A DNA stretch of 64,000 nucleotides, from positions 32,683,725 through 32,747,724 of the forward strand of contig JAQFVV010000002.1 of the NCBI GenBank assembly GCA_028023455.1, written 5' to 3'. The DNA is from Epiperipatus broadwayi. Taxonomy: Eukaryota > Onychophora > Udeonychophora > Euonychophora > Peripatidae. Each line of letters opens with the position of its first letter. Positions within the stretch are counted from its first letter, which is position 1. The notes beneath the pieces are model-generated. The model was not told where the DNA came from, searched no databases, and worked only from the letters and a program-made list of their open reading frames with translations. Positions 47,201 to 58,057 of this stretch are shown here, in pieces. Both the position numbers and the translations under genes were made by a program.

Positions 47201-49845
47201 GTGAGGAAGGTTTGAAGAAAAATATAGTGCATATCATAGTTCCAGTATATTTTGCATTTGCTGTTTCAAATAGATTTTTTTTTACTTCAAATTATATTTT
47301 ATCCAGAAGAAAATGAAGTGCATTAGAAACTAACTATATGTTCTTATCATTTATTCGTCAAGAACTGTTTTAAAATACAGTAAAGGATTTGTTTTTTTTT
47401 ATTCACTTTCTATGTTTCATTTTAGTAATGTTTTACTAACCTCAATCTTTAGATATGTGCTCTGACATGCATTCTGAAGTAAATATGAAGATATTTAAAA
47501 CCAAAGATATTTGAAAAATAGTATATTTGGACTTTTACAAGTTATTTTCACTTCCTAATTTGTAAGATATCGACCACGAAGATAATTTGAGGCAGATTGT
47601 TTTATATGTTAATTCAGAATTTTATTTAATTAGTAAAAAAACAAACAAACTGGGATATAGATGCTGACAATAGGTGCTATCATTATTTACTTACTCTGGT
47701 GAATATTCAATTTTGAGTTCATGAAAATGTTTATATATATATATATATGTAATTATTAAGTTGTTTAAAGCTGATTAAAAAAACTTATCTATTGTAAGCC
47801 TACAGCAATTAGAAATAATGTGCAGTTGCCCCTAGAGAACACGAATACGAAAAATAAATTTTTAGAAAGGTTTTGTGTTTGAAGCTTAGGTTCAACATCG
47901 TTAAATTTTTATAATTTTAAATTATGTTTAAAACGTTTTTTCCTCAAGTAAACATTAAAAAATTAAATTTTATAGAGCTGAGCTGAGTAACCCTCCCCCA
48001 CCCATTTTGTATGCCCATTACAATTCAAATTACTACACAGGGCCCCCTAGGAAACAAATACTGGGAAAAAAATTAATGAGTTTTAATTGTTTGAACTAAT
48101 GTTATTTATCAGTAATTTTTTTTAATAATTTTACAGTATTAAATTTTTATTATTTTAAATTTAAAACATTTTTTTTCTCATAAATATTAATTAACTAAAT
48201 TCAAAGAAATTTGTCTGAAAATGTACAACAATTTAGGATACTCCCCAAGGGCCCCCTAGAATAGTATAAAATAATAAAATTTATATATTTAAACTTGAAT
48301 TATATAATAAATACTTTATATAACATTATAATTCAAAATAATATCTTTTTTATTGAAATATTTTTCCTCCTTTAGGTTTTTAAATTATAATCTTGCTAAC
48401 TTTTTTTTCATTTATTTTTTCTTATGTTAAAAGTAAATTATTAATCAATTTGATATTTTAATCTTGAATTTTCAATTGACTTTTTACACCTGAGAAATAG
48501 ATATTGACAAACAAAAACATTTATCCAGTCTCCAGGCAACTCATTAGAAAATCTTCTGTTTCCATCGCATTAAGTTTCATTTTTGATAGATTTTTTGATT
48601 TAATGAAAATAGTATTGGAATTCACAATAGGACTCATGAGATGTCAATGGATGGAGAAACTTGATAAGTAATTATTATATAAATAATTTTATCTTCAAAT
48701 ACTTAATGACATGGATCATTAACATTTTTCAAAATTTACAGTGTAGTTCTACATGCAAAGGCAAGATTAAATTGTGTTAAGGGATTAGCGAACAATTGAA
48801 TATTAATCTGGCGTTGGTAATGATTAAATTATTGTTTGATCGTTATTTCTATCTGCTTTCTGGCTGAACTTACTTATATTAGAGTTTAATATCTGCATCA
48901 TATATATGTATATAAATCATATACATAGTGATAAAATAGTTTTACTAAAATAAAATTTTTTTATTAAACTTTTAAAAAGATAATATTTATGAAAAAAAAA
49001 ATTTAATGTACAGTAATTTAAAATTATAAAACAATTTCAGAGGTGATAAAAAAACTTTTTTAAAAAAAATAACGTTAGCAAAACTCCCATTATTATTACT
49101 TTTTAGTATTCGTGTTCTTTAAGAGCCCCTATGAGTATATTTAATTGTAAATTTAATTATTTAATATTTATGTGGGGAAAAAATGCCTTAACCCTCTATC
49201 ATCTATATAGAAGCACTTTCTTGAACTTGAATACTGACCTGGGATCTGTATTAGAGAAATAAGTAACAATATTTTGATACTTTGTTATTATAATAGGGCA
49301 AATCTTAGAACTAGAATGACCCATCATTTTCTAATGTGTAGAAAATCTAAAGTCTGACACCACTAATTCATCAGTCTTTTATAATCATGAAAGAGAAGAT
49401 GGCCATAGTTATGATCTGAATGTTGTCAAAATTATATTCTCAGTAGTCTAACCATGAATATGAAAAGCTTTGAAAATATATTTGATATAATTCTTTTACA
49501 TAAATAACAGTATCTGTTTCCAATCTGGTAAATATTCCAGTTTTGAATTAACACAATATTTTCCACTTTAAATTATTTTTATGGTCTATATCTTGCAAAT
49601 CAGGAAGCATTAATAACTCATAATTGCTTCAGAGTTCACACTTAGAGTTGACTTAGGCACAGTCTAAAAGTGAAGCTGACAAAACATTACTAAAATAGAA
49701 TATAGATGTATAAAAAAACATTATTTTTGCAATAAAAATACAAATGTTTATGATAATTCTTTTACCATCAACCACACATAAATATGTTCAAATGATTTGA
49801 AAACAAGTTTTAATTTTCATCACAAAATTACCATTTCCTATATAT
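47200..49845. other. AT-rich region with no recognised gene
   Basis: Diverged direct repeats near 47820-48250 carry phrases like GCCCCTAGAGAACACG, GGCCCCCTAGGAAAC and GGGCCCCCTAGAATAG, each followed by similar AT-rich text, so this is probably an old tandem array. A TA run lies near 47735. No gene. Confidence 0.4.
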
Positions 49846-49846
49846 G

Positions 49847-49905
49847 CTTCCATTGATTACTCTGACTTGCATTGGATGTCACTACTATATGTAGTGTTTT
49901 GCCTG
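49847..49905 (+). repeat. FBD arm fragment
   Basis: TTCCATTGATTACTCTGACT, TGCATTGGATGTCACTACTA and GTGTTTTGCCTG match the right outer arm of FBD. The rest of the element is missing. Confidence 0.65.
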
Positions 49906-50752
49906 TAATTTTTAATTTTATTAGCATATCTTGGATCATAGATATAGAAAGTTATTTTTTTAGTCCAGTTAATTTGCTTCAAAAAAATATAATAGCAATG
50001 TATTTAGAATTAAACTGGTTCAGAAAGATTAGTTATTATATTGGTTATGATTGGCTACTTGGGAATATTCTGAGTTTATGTAGGAATTCTTCAGCCATCT
50101 TGAAAATGTCTTTTCTATTCTGTTAAATCATTACACCATTAAAACATAAATATGTGTGTATATATATAATACTCCGCTGGAATACTTTTGGCGTGTCAGC
50201 AATAATCCCCTATCATCGGATTCCATTTAAGTGATAGAAAAGAGGATGTATATATTAATTTCTTTATATTCCAATTGGTACCTAAATATTATAGAAAGAT
50301 GAATTAATTAAGCAGCAAAAATCAGTTAATTTACTTCTGGGACTAATAATTACTACACTGAGGCACAAATGTTCATTCGCAGAAGAGTTAAAATCATTAT
50401 GAGTTTTAATGTTTCGCTTCTTCAAAGCTTTTCTCCATAAGTGCCAATTATTTACTTACATTAAAGACTTTTGGTGAATGTATAACAATACAAACACATA
50501 TAATGTATATAGTTAGAGATGGCTTATACTCATAAGAATAAAGGGCTAATATAACAACAAAATTATATAAAAAAAATTTAGCAGTTAAATTGACACTATG
50601 AAAGTACAGAATTTCACATTCAAAACAAATGCAATGTTAAATTTGAATGTTTAGCTATATTCATTTAAGCTTTGATTTGCCTATTAAATGAAATAACACT
50701 ATTTATAACACACAAAATTAATATTATTAACATTTGAAGTATATGAGAACAT

Positions 50753-51027
50753 TAAAACAGTAATGTGATGTGATGTATTGTGGCTTCTCCTTAAACGAAG
50801 TCAAGAATATCTCAGCAATTATGCCCACTGTTAGCCACTTTATTTTCCATTCCCCACACTAAATTTTCCATACAGTGGTGTCATCTAGTGCAAGCCATAG
50901 TAAGCAATGGATACAATAATGTTTGTATGTAGAATCCCTGACTAGTATCTAATTTATCCAATATCCCAGACTAGTACTGCTTTAACAGCTTGTGTAAAGC
51001 ATAGGAAATGATGATCATGTGATGTTT
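50753..51027 (+). repeat. FBD copy 7, chimeric with a LINE 3' end
   Basis: Between exact 13-bp repeats TATATGAGAACAT (50740-50752 and 51028-51040) lie, in order: TAAAACAG, an inverted LINE 3' end (about 50761-50870, GTGATGTGATGTATTGTGGC), the FBD left arm from TTTTCCATACAGTGGTGTCA to CCCAGACTAGT, and the FBD tail ending GATGATCATGTGATGTTTTA. A single target duplication around all of it supports one insertion event, or insertion of the LINE piece into the template element earlier. Confidence 0.75.
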
Positions 51028-51277
51028 TATATGAGAACATACATGACAGATATAAGTAACATATAACATCTACATTAAGAAAAATAAATACATATGGAAA
51101 CGTTATTATTAAAAAATAAAAATACAAGTATTGTAATACACTTATCTTTAAATATAGCTAAAAATTATTAATAATAACAAATTTATAAATACTCGCATTT
51201 GCAGACAACTGTTTATATTAACATTACAAAAAGTAATTTAGACCTTTTAAATATTAAAATAATATAAATATATATGT

Positions 51278-51288
51278 ATATAAAAGAT
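51278..51288 (+). repeat. Target-site duplication of the RTE-like LINE
   Basis: ATATAAAAGAT here is repeated exactly at 52886-52896, immediately after the GAT-repeat end. It marks 51289-52885 as one insertion. Confidence 0.8.
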
Positions 51289-52885
51289 ACATCATGAAAT
51301 GTGTAGAAGACTTTTATCAAGAATTATATAGTAATAAAGAACAAGTGCCTCCTATACCTATTATATCTTCCGAATTGCCCAGAATTTTGAACGAGGAAGT
51401 GAGACATGCAATTAAATTTATGAAGAAAGGGAAGATTCCAGGTAATGATGGAATTATAATTGATATATTAAAAGAAGCAGGTGAAGAAATAGAAACAATT
51501 TTAGCACAGTTATATATCAAATGTCTAAATGATAAAGATGTACCAGATGATTGGAAGAATGCAGTATTAATATTAATATTTAAAAAAGGTGATAAAGAAG
51601 ACATTAGAAATTACAGACCTATCAGTCTTTATCAGTTTTATACAAAATTTTTACTAAGATAATTACAACTCGTCTACAGAAAACACTGGATTTCCACCAA
51701 CCAAGAGAACAAGCTGTATTTAAAAGTGGTTTTAGTACAGTAGATCATATCCAGGTATTGAGAGAAATTATAGAAAGGACAAATGAATATGAGTTGTCAT
51801 TATGTTTAGGATTTGTAGACTATGAAAAGGCATTTGATTCTATAAACATTTCTTCATTGATTAAAGCATTGGATCATCAAGGTGTAGATCCAGGATATTG
51901 TCAAATTTTAAAGAATATTTATAAAAATGCAATAGCAACAATTAGATTGCATAATGATAGTAGGAAAATCAACATTGAAAAGGGTGTAAGACAGGGTGAC
52001 TCCATATCTCCAAAACTTTTTACAGCAGTGCTGCAAGAAGTATTTTGTGGATTAAAATGGGAAGCTAAAGGAGTGAAAGTAAATGGAGATTATTTAAGTC
52101 ATTTAGATTTTGCATATAATGTAGTTTTTTGGTGTTTTTTTTTTTTGCAAATAATGCTTTAGAGCTACAGGAAATGTTGCAGGAGTTATCAGATGAAAGT
52201 AGGACTAAAGATAAATGTTAAAAAGACTAAAGTAATATTTAATAGATTTTTTCAAAATATGAAAATAAAGATTGATTATGATGAGTTAGAAGAAGTTAAC
52301 AGTTACAATTACCTTGGTCAGATTATTAATACAGATGGAAATATAATGGATGAAATTAATCATAGAATTAAACTTGGGTGGAGTGCTTTTGGTAGAAATA
52401 ACTTGATACTAAAAGGAAATATGCCTATGTGTTTGAAAAGGAAGGCTTTTAATAAATGTGTTTTGCCAATGCTTACTTATGGATCTGAAACTTGGACACT
52501 TAATAGAAGAGCAATACAGAGACTTCAGACCACTCAAAGGAGTATGGAGAGATGCATGTTGGGAATAACAAGAAGGGATCGAAAACGCAATGTATGGGTA
52601 AGAGAACAAACAGGTGTTACTGACCTCATTGAAAAAATTAAAAGACTAAAGTGGAGTTGGGCTGGACATATTGTTAGAAGAGATGATAATAGATGGACAA
52701 TTGAAATTTTAAACGATTCCAAGAGATTGTAAAAGACCCAGAAAGAGACCACATGTGAGATGGATGGATGAAATAAGAAAGTGTGCAGGGATGATGTGGA
52801 GAAGAGAAGCTAAAGATAGGAAAAGATGGATTGAACTTGGAGAGACCTTCATCCTGCAGTGGGTTAATAATGGCTGATGATGATG
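51289..52885 (+). mobile_element. 5'-truncated RTE-like LINE
   Basis: This 1.6-kb insertion carries most of the reverse transcriptase and the C-terminal region, begins just after where the endonuclease would end, and finishes in GATGATGATG. An 11-bp target duplication flanks it. It is the best copy of this family here; 5' truncation is the common result of incomplete target-primed reverse transcription. Confidence 0.85.
51294..52732 (+). pseudogene. RTE-like LINE reverse transcriptase, three broken frames
   Basis: Frame 1 (51294-51662) has KGKIPGNDGIIIDILKEAGE, then VPDDWKNAVLILIFKKGDKE and NYRPISL, the RT fingers. Frame 2 (51758-52162) has LGFVDYEKAFDSINISSLIK (first catalytic Asp region), GVRQGDSISPKLFTAVLQEV and DYLSHLDFAYNVVF, where the FADD box has become FAYN. 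Then a T-run at 52127-52145 shifts the frame. Frame 3 (52193-52732) has INVKKTKVIFNRF, VNSYNYLGQIINTDGNIMDE, LTYGSETWTLNRRAIQRLQT and WSWAGHIVRRDDNRWTIEI. Loss of the catalytic Asp pair and frameshifts make it inactive. The clade is inferred. Confidence 0.85.
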
Positions 52886-52899
52886 ATATAAAAGATCTT

Positions 52900-54875
52900 G
52901 CCTCAACTATTTATTCACATTAATCTTTTTATCTATCAATATTTCTTTCAATAATAATCCCCGCCCCGCCTCCTTTTATTTTATGTAAGTTTCTCAGTAG
53001 TCTATTTAAACCAGTTTATTGTTTTGTTTATAGCTATCTCTAGCTATACACATAACGGGATTTGAATAAAAGTTTTAGTTTTCTTTTTAGTCACATTATT
53101 GATTGGAGAATCCTGAATTGAATATCTTTTTGCTAGCTAAACATTCTAATTAAATCTCTCGTATCATGGCTTTAATCTAATGGTGAAAATATAAAGTGCT
53201 TATAGCTGTATTTTAGTCAGTAGCTTATAATTAAAATGATCTTTATACACTGATACAAAGCTAGCCATGATTGAATCTATTTTAAACTTTAGGAAAAATC
53301 TACACTCTATCTTTTATTACAAAAATTTATCGAAAAAGAATGCCACTATGAGTTCAATTATAGAGTCTTTTCCAAATGCCTGCTTCGCAATGCAAGAAAT
53401 TTTAATTCTTTTAAAAGCACATTAGAGACATTGAAACAAAGATATAAAAAAATCATCCCTTCAGACATTTTCGCAATCACTTGGTCACTTGTCCATCAGT
53501 ACTCTCTAGTGAGATGTATTTTCTGTTTTCTATTTTATTGTAAATGTTTTAATAATAGTATAGTTGACTATCTTTGATTAGTTTTGTATTAATTTTTTTT
53601 TCTTTTAAACTGAAGTATCTGTAGATATATATTTTTCTCTTTAAACTGTACTATCTGTAGATATATATTTTCTTGACTAAAGTTCCTTCCAAAACTAGAA
53701 ATCTTTTCTGATATCTTCTGAAAGTGAATAATTAAAAAAGCAATATACCAAGAAGAATGAGGGGACAATTACTTTTCATGCGATTTTTTTTAATAAATGC
53801 ATCTTTTTCAAACTCTATGATATCATTATTTTTTAATTAACCTGTTGTTGATTTTTTCTTTATGATAGAGATAATCTTATTTTGAAAATCATAGTTACAT
53901 ATATATTTATCAAATTGACTCTTTCATCAAATGATGATTTGATTAATTATATGTTTTCTAACTTTCTTTTAAGAAATTGACTCATTAATTAAATAATGTT
54001 TGATTATTTAACGAATCTTTTTTTTTTTAATTCTTATTCTAACGCTGTGGGTTTACAATAGTGAAAAAATTGAACAACTCTGCATAATGTTGAGGAAGCT
54101 TTATATCCTACAGGATCAAATATTCATCCAGCATTTAATTCTTTATACGAAAGTAAACAAGCATGCTCAGGTCACTAGTATTAATATTTGGCTTTGTTTT
54201 TAATGAATGGTAAAATTACATTCATATGTACATTAAAGATTTGTTTCAATTTTTTTATTTTATTTATTATCAGCAAATGTTTTAATTCATATTCCTAGTT
54301 TATATACTGCTATACCCAAGGTTGCGAAAATATTTGCTAGGGTAAAATGGGTCACAAGTGGAAAAAGTTTAAAAAGCCCGGATTTAGCCTAGACTCAAAT
54401 ATCACGTCATGATTATGGTAAAGTAGAATTTACTATCCAATACTGCACAAAGTACTACATAAATGAAAGGATTAAGCAAATTAGATCACTTCTTCAAATT
54501 TATAATGCGGCTCTAAATAATGAGATGCTAAAATTAATTTTTTGTATTGAGGAAATAGTAGTAAGGCAAAATCACTTCAGATAATGATCAATTTTCATCA
54601 TTTGATCATAAAGCGGAATTATTTAGTTCTTCAGTCAAATTTTAAAAATGTTTTTAATACGCCCATGATAATTCACTATCGTTTGTAGCAAAATTTTCAT
54701 TCAAGCTTAGGATTTTTTAAAAAATAGTTATTTCATAGACAAATCAAGCTATCCACCATTGGTTAGTAAACTGCTACCTAGATATTACTAGTTCGAAGAT
54801 GGGGAAAGTTTTAGGCAATGTGGATCAATCAGATTAATATTATCCATTAGTTATAATAAATTTAGCAAAACATTT
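52900..54875. other. AT-rich region with no recognised gene
   Basis: A short duplicated phrase CTGTAGATATATATTTT occurs near 53620 and 53655. Otherwise nothing readable. Confidence 0.4.
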
Positions 54876-54878
54876 TTT

Positions 54879-55009
54879 ATGTCCGTAACTGAAACGGTTT
54901 ATTTACTCTTTAGATACAGCCAAGCATGCTTTTGGGTGGAGACCAGAATCATAGTGTTCTCAGCTGTATCTAAAAAGTAAATAATAAAAATCTTTTTAGT
55001 TGCGGTCAT
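54879..55009. repeat. Hairpin, about 130 bp
   Basis: ATGTCCGTAACTGAAACGG and TTATTTACTCTTTAGATACA pair with TGTATCTAAAAAGTAAATAA and TAGTTGCGGTCAT. The loop (AAGCATGCTTTTGGGTGGAG) is less A+T-rich than the surroundings. Confidence 0.65.
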
Positions 55010-55097
55010 GGATTGTAAAAAAAATCAAGCGGGTGTTATATATATTTTACCATAATAAGTATAATAATGCTCAAGGCTAAATGGCTTTGTAATTAAT

Positions 55098-55292
55098 CAT
55101 TAAAAACCAGTCAACATTTAGACAATCCTAATGTCAATAACAATTAACAATGTCAAACTGTTGTTATTTATTAGTCTGCATTCTGAAGGGATTTCACTTT
55201 TATTGTTAAAAGGAGGTTGCCTTGACAACAGTTTGAGATTGTTGATTGTTTATTGATATTGGCATTGTCTAAGTGCTGACTGGTTTTTAATG
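55098..55292. repeat. Hairpin, about 195 bp
   Basis: CATTAAAAACCAGTCAACAT, TTAGACAATCCTAATGTCAA and AATGTCAAACTGTTGTTA pair with TTGACAACAGTTTGAGATTG, TTGGCATTGTCTAAGTGCTG and ACTGGTTTTTAATG. It is a MITE-like foldback next to the previous hairpin; the two may be parts of one old element. Confidence 0.7.
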
Positions 55293-55552
55293 ATATATAT
55301 TATATGTTTATCTGATTATGGTGCACATGCGTTGAAAGTATGCTTGGTTTACTTAATTTAAAGTAGTTTAATATTATTAATAATGGCAGAGTATTAAGAT
55401 ATATAAGTGAGTATCCAATTTCTTATACTTACCTAAAAAGTGACCAACATAATATTAAAGAATTTGTAATACGAATCATAGACTGAATATATATCTTAAA
55501 AAAAGAACCATTTTTAAAAAAATATATATATTTTTAAGAAATATTTACATTT

Positions 55553-55800
55553 GTTGGAATGAATTTGTGGCATAGTAGTTAACATATCTGCCTAACATGT
55601 TTCGAATCTGGGTGAGGTAAAATTTGAAATTTTTTTCTGGTTATAAACTGGCTTAGGATTTTCTTTTCAGATAGTTGGTCCATAACCAATTAGTTTGTCA
55701 TCCAAATAATAGTCATAAATTAGTTAATTGGTGTTTACTTCACCATGTCTATGGAAGAATGTTTCAGAGATCTTGACCTTGGAATGAACTTTTTAAGGAT
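55553..55800 (+). repeat. tRNA-derived SINE, fourth family, copy 2
   Basis: GTGGCATAGTAGTTAACATA (A box) and TTCGAATCTGG (B-box-like) are followed by a body with AACTGGCTTAGGATTTTC shared with 11.2 kb. The 3' limit is uncertain. Confidence 0.6.
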
Positions 55801-57415
55801 TGGTTTATATGTGATATATTGAAATAGGAAGATTAACAGTAGTATATAAAAATTGACAATTTAGTATATTTGTTAAATAATCTGCTCAAAAGCAGGTTTA
55901 TTGACTAAAATGCATCTTCTAATTTTAAATTCTTTGTAATGTAAAGTACTTTGAAAGTAAATTATGGGTGAGAATGTAACATTATAACCACCAGGGGTAA
56001 ATGCACCCATATTATAATTATATATATATAGACTTATAAATAAATAGAAAATACATCATAATAAATCATGATCATAAAAAATCATGTATATATGGTTTTG
56101 ATTTCAATTATAATAATGTAAAAATATTGCAAACTGAAAGAAATAATAATAAAATAAAAATCAAGGAAGCTATGTTAATATATAAATACAAGCAAGACTT
56201 AATCAATAGGCAGGCAGCAAATGTTAAGATCACAGAGTTATGGGAAAGTTGTTCATTCAAAGTATTAGTTGATAAAGACTACAAGGGTAGTTGAAAGCGC
56301 TCCTAAGTGATGTATTTTTTGTTCTTTTTAACAAATTTTAATTACTGTATTTTCTAATATTTATTTATAAGTTTACGTATATTATTTTGAAGAAATACAG
56401 ACATCGATTTGTAGTATTATATATATGTTTATACTTCATAATAATTACATTCATCATTCAGATAAACTTGAAGGCCTTCATCCTGTAGCTAATCATATGC
56501 AGAACCCACTTAATGATGAATTCGTTTGCATCTGCTATAGATTAGTCATCTGAAAGAAAAATTATAAACCTGCTTAATGTCTGCAGAATTCCCTTTCACC
56601 CTGCCCCAGTTTGAACACCAGATCATCATTATGACAGACAGCTATGACCCTCCTCCGCAATTGGATATAGCTGATTAGACTAGTTTGATAGGATTTTTAG
56701 TGATGATTGATTGGATGGCTAGAGGGCACTGCTAATCTTGATCGTTTTTATTTGCACTGTTATTTCCCTTTTTTAAAATATAATTTTTCTTGATATTGAT
56801 TTTTACTTTCAGTTACACTTGATTAAATTTTCAATTTTGGCAGACATTGTGTTTTGTAAATAAACAGATATTTAAATTCTAAATAGCACAAAGCAATCAA
56901 AATTTAAGCTTCGTATTTTTTCTAAATATTTTGAGCTTAATATTTAATAACATATCATAAATATTAAGTTGGTATGACAATTATTATTACTTTTATTTAG
57001 TATTAAATAATTTTACATTTTTAATCTGCAATATATCTGTTTAAAATAAACTTAGGATAGATACATATTAAGCCAGATTTTATCGATTGAAATATTTAAA
57101 ATAAAGCATTATATAATTTGTTTAAAGATTATAAGAAATCATAATGACATATTTTTAACACTTAAAAATATCAACTTCGAAAAATAGCAAGATTTTTTCT
57201 TCCCAATTTTGAACTCATTACTACGTTTTAAAACGTTTCTTTGCCCTTTTATTAGTATAATGAGTTTAAAATAAAATACAGTTTTGTTTATTCTGTTGTT
57301 AAAAAGCTTGGCTGTAGTCTCTTTCAACAATCTTTCCACTCAAATGTTAACATTTACATAAAATTAGTGAACAAATTCCCCAAAAATTTCAAGGAACATA
57401 AACATCTTTTCTTGA
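55800..57415. other. AT-rich region with no recognised gene
   Basis: No supported ORF. The part 56160-56300 resembles in wording (CAATAGGCAGGCAGCAAATG) the arms of the 21-kb palindrome (AATAGACAAGCTGCTAACAT), so an old relative may lie here. Confidence 0.4.
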
Positions 57416-57428
57416 CAAAAAATAAGTA

Positions 57429-57981
57429 AAAACAGGCAAAACTCACTATATGTATTGCCGCACACAGCAAACTAGAGTAATCAATGGATGCAGAAGGCTT
57501 GTGCATAAAATCCCCATCTAGTGCCTACTCATCCAATATCCCCAGACTAGTTTCTGGCTTGTGGCCTTCGTCAGTGAGGAGCCTTGGATCTGAGAGCACT
57601 GCACCCATATGACTATATAAGCTAATGGGCTTGGATTGAAAACATTAAGGTGTTTTCAGTTTAAGACTCATATTTTTGTAGTTAAGTGGGGATAAAAGAT
57701 GGCTGCTGGGGCATTGCATTAGATCCTAAGATCTAGGTGCATTGCTCTCAGATCCTAAGGCTCCTCACTGACAAAGGCCACAAGCCAGAAAGTAGTCTGG
57801 GGATATTGGATGAGTAGGCACTAGATGGCGATTTTATGCGCAAGGCTTCTGGCATCCAGTTATTACTCTAGTTTGCTGTGTGGGGCAATACGTATAGTGA
57901 GTTTTGCCTGTTTTAACAACAGTTATACACAAGCATAAGAGGAGGTAGTCATGTGATGTTATAAGAGGTGGTGGTCATGTG
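57429..57981 (+). repeat. FBD foldback retroposon, copy 8 (best full-length copy)
   Basis: This 553-bp element runs from AAAACAGGCAAAACTCACTA to the tail ending GGTGGTCATGTG. The left arm (GCACACAGCAAACTAGAGTA, CAGACTAGTTTCTGGCTTGT) pairs with the right (GCCAGAAAGTAGTCTGGGGA, TACTCTAGTTTGCTGTGTGG) over about 200 bases. The tail section is partly duplicated. Exact 12-bp repeats AAAAAATAAGTA flank it at 57417-57428 and 57982-57993. The centre holds a less similar stretch near 57610-57700. Confidence 0.85.
57545..57574 (-). ncRNA. Hammerhead-ribozyme-like motif, FBD copy 8
   Basis: On the minus strand: CCTCA, then CTGACGA, A, GGC, loop CACAA, GCC, A, GAAAC, TA, GTC, then TGGGG outside. CTGANGA, GAAA and the GTC cleavage triplet are intact. 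Helix I closes by five pairs (CCTCA with TGGGG, one wobble). Helix II GGC/GCC replaces the AGC/GCT of other copies, a compensatory change. Helix III is minimal. It lies in the antisense arm of the element. The sense partner at 57768-57797 has mutated core bases. Confidence 0.6.
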
Positions 57982-58007
57982 AAAAAATAAGTAGTCAAGT
58001 GGTTTAA

Positions 58008-58057
58008 TTGCTCAGGAGTTCATAAGAAGTTCAAGAGTCCAAAATGATCAGGAATTG
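58008..58057 (-). repeat. SINE family C, 3' part, interrupted copy
   Basis: TTGCTCAGGAGTTCATAAGA then AGTTCAAGAGTCC is the antisense 3' section of family C. It continues, after a 1.6-kb insertion, at 59694-59765. Confidence 0.75.
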
